DNA of 64,000 bases from an uncultured SAR86 cluster bacterium (lineage in GTDB: Bacteria > Pseudomonadota > Gammaproteobacteria > Magnimaribacterales > D2472): the NCBI GenBank assembly GCA_902591925.1, contig CACJCN010000002.1, positions 172,418 through 236,417 of the forward strand, written 5' to 3'. The first letter of the stretch is position 1; every line of letters starts with the position of its first letter. Both the position numbers and the translations under genes were made by a program. The notes under the pieces were generated by a model, which saw only the letters and a program-made list of their open reading frames with translations, was not told where the DNA came from and searched no databases. This document shows, piece by piece, positions 63,910 to 64,000 of the stretch.

Positions 63910-64000
63910 TCAAGTTATAAGAAAAACATCATATGCCCTAGCATCGATGCATTTAGCATTTTCAATAAATTCTTTCTTAATATTTTCTGCAATTGGGTTT
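63910..64000 (-). CDS. C-terminal end of an unidentified gene (cut by window edge)
   Basis: 29 codons and a TGA stop read from the window edge: NPIAENIKKEFIENAKCI, then a short end DARAYDVFLIT. It is followed 15 bp later by a clear terminator, which supports a real gene end. Too little is visible to name it. Confidence 0.55.
   Translation of the reverse strand, partial: NPIAENIKKEFIENAKCIDARAYDVFLIT

Overview
This is 64 kb of compact, AT-rich bacterial chromosome. Spacers are mostly below 130 bp, and many genes overlap by 1-30 bp. The content points to a marine, free-living gammaproteobacterium of the SAR86 type. The reasons are the low GC, the ftsK-lolA-crcB-serS block beside trxB, four TonB-dependent receptors (TBDRs), many alpha/beta hydrolases and acyl-CoA enzymes, and a complete single-locus type II secretion system (T2SS). 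The lineage is an inference; no rRNA is present. I see no prophage, insertion sequence, CRISPR array or integron, and no gene-free stretch over 300 bp.

Layout. 0-9.4 kb: end of a TPR protein, a TBDR, a secreted carboxylesterase, a phage/MGME1-like nuclease, a BCCT transporter, two alpha/beta hydrolases and a PA3286-type ketoacyl synthase. 9.4-16.4 kb: a tiny membrane protein, TspO, a CNT nucleoside transporter, a 2OG-Fe(II) oxygenase, an Oar-like TBDR and a PhoD-like phosphatase. 16.4-23.7 kb: serS-crcB-lolA-ftsK, trxB, an AcuI-type reductase, a tiny membrane protein and an HSD10-like dehydrogenase. 23.8-26.2 kb: a nitrogen operon (TorF porin, glnK, amtB) behind a textbook sigma-54 promoter. 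26.2-31.9 kb: lipid and membrane housekeeping genes (acyltransferase, GDPD, UMF1 transporter, HIT, DedA, epoxide hydrolase). 31.9-40 kb: a phosphorus island (beta-propeller phytase, TBDR, TetR regulator, PiT transporter, PPK2, Ppx, MIP channel). 40-49.3 kb: gspC-M of the T2SS. 49.3-57.6 kb: a TBDR, a large duplicated surface-type lipoprotein and phoR/phoB. 57.6-64 kb: two divergent acyl-CoA synthetases, gamma-glutamyltransferase, a tiny membrane peptide, the prepilin peptidase, tRNA-Gly and the end of an unknown gene.

How it fits together. Phosphorus is the recurring theme: PhoD, phytase, GDPD, PiT, polyphosphate kinase and phosphatase, and PhoBR. The phoB-phoR genes run in the same direction into a lipoprotein-TBDR pair and then the T2SS operon. 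A PhoB-box-like set of heptamers lies just after phoR and before the lipoprotein. This suggests a phosphate-starvation export/import module: a secreted or surface lipoprotein, an outer-membrane importer and the secretion machine.

A second pattern is structural. All four TBDR genes are followed by a perfect 9-13 bp hairpin with a U-tract. In each case the hairpin ends only a few nucleotides before the start codon of the next same-strand gene (TPR protein, oxygenase, phytase, gspC). That looks like attenuation between a receptor and its partner gene.
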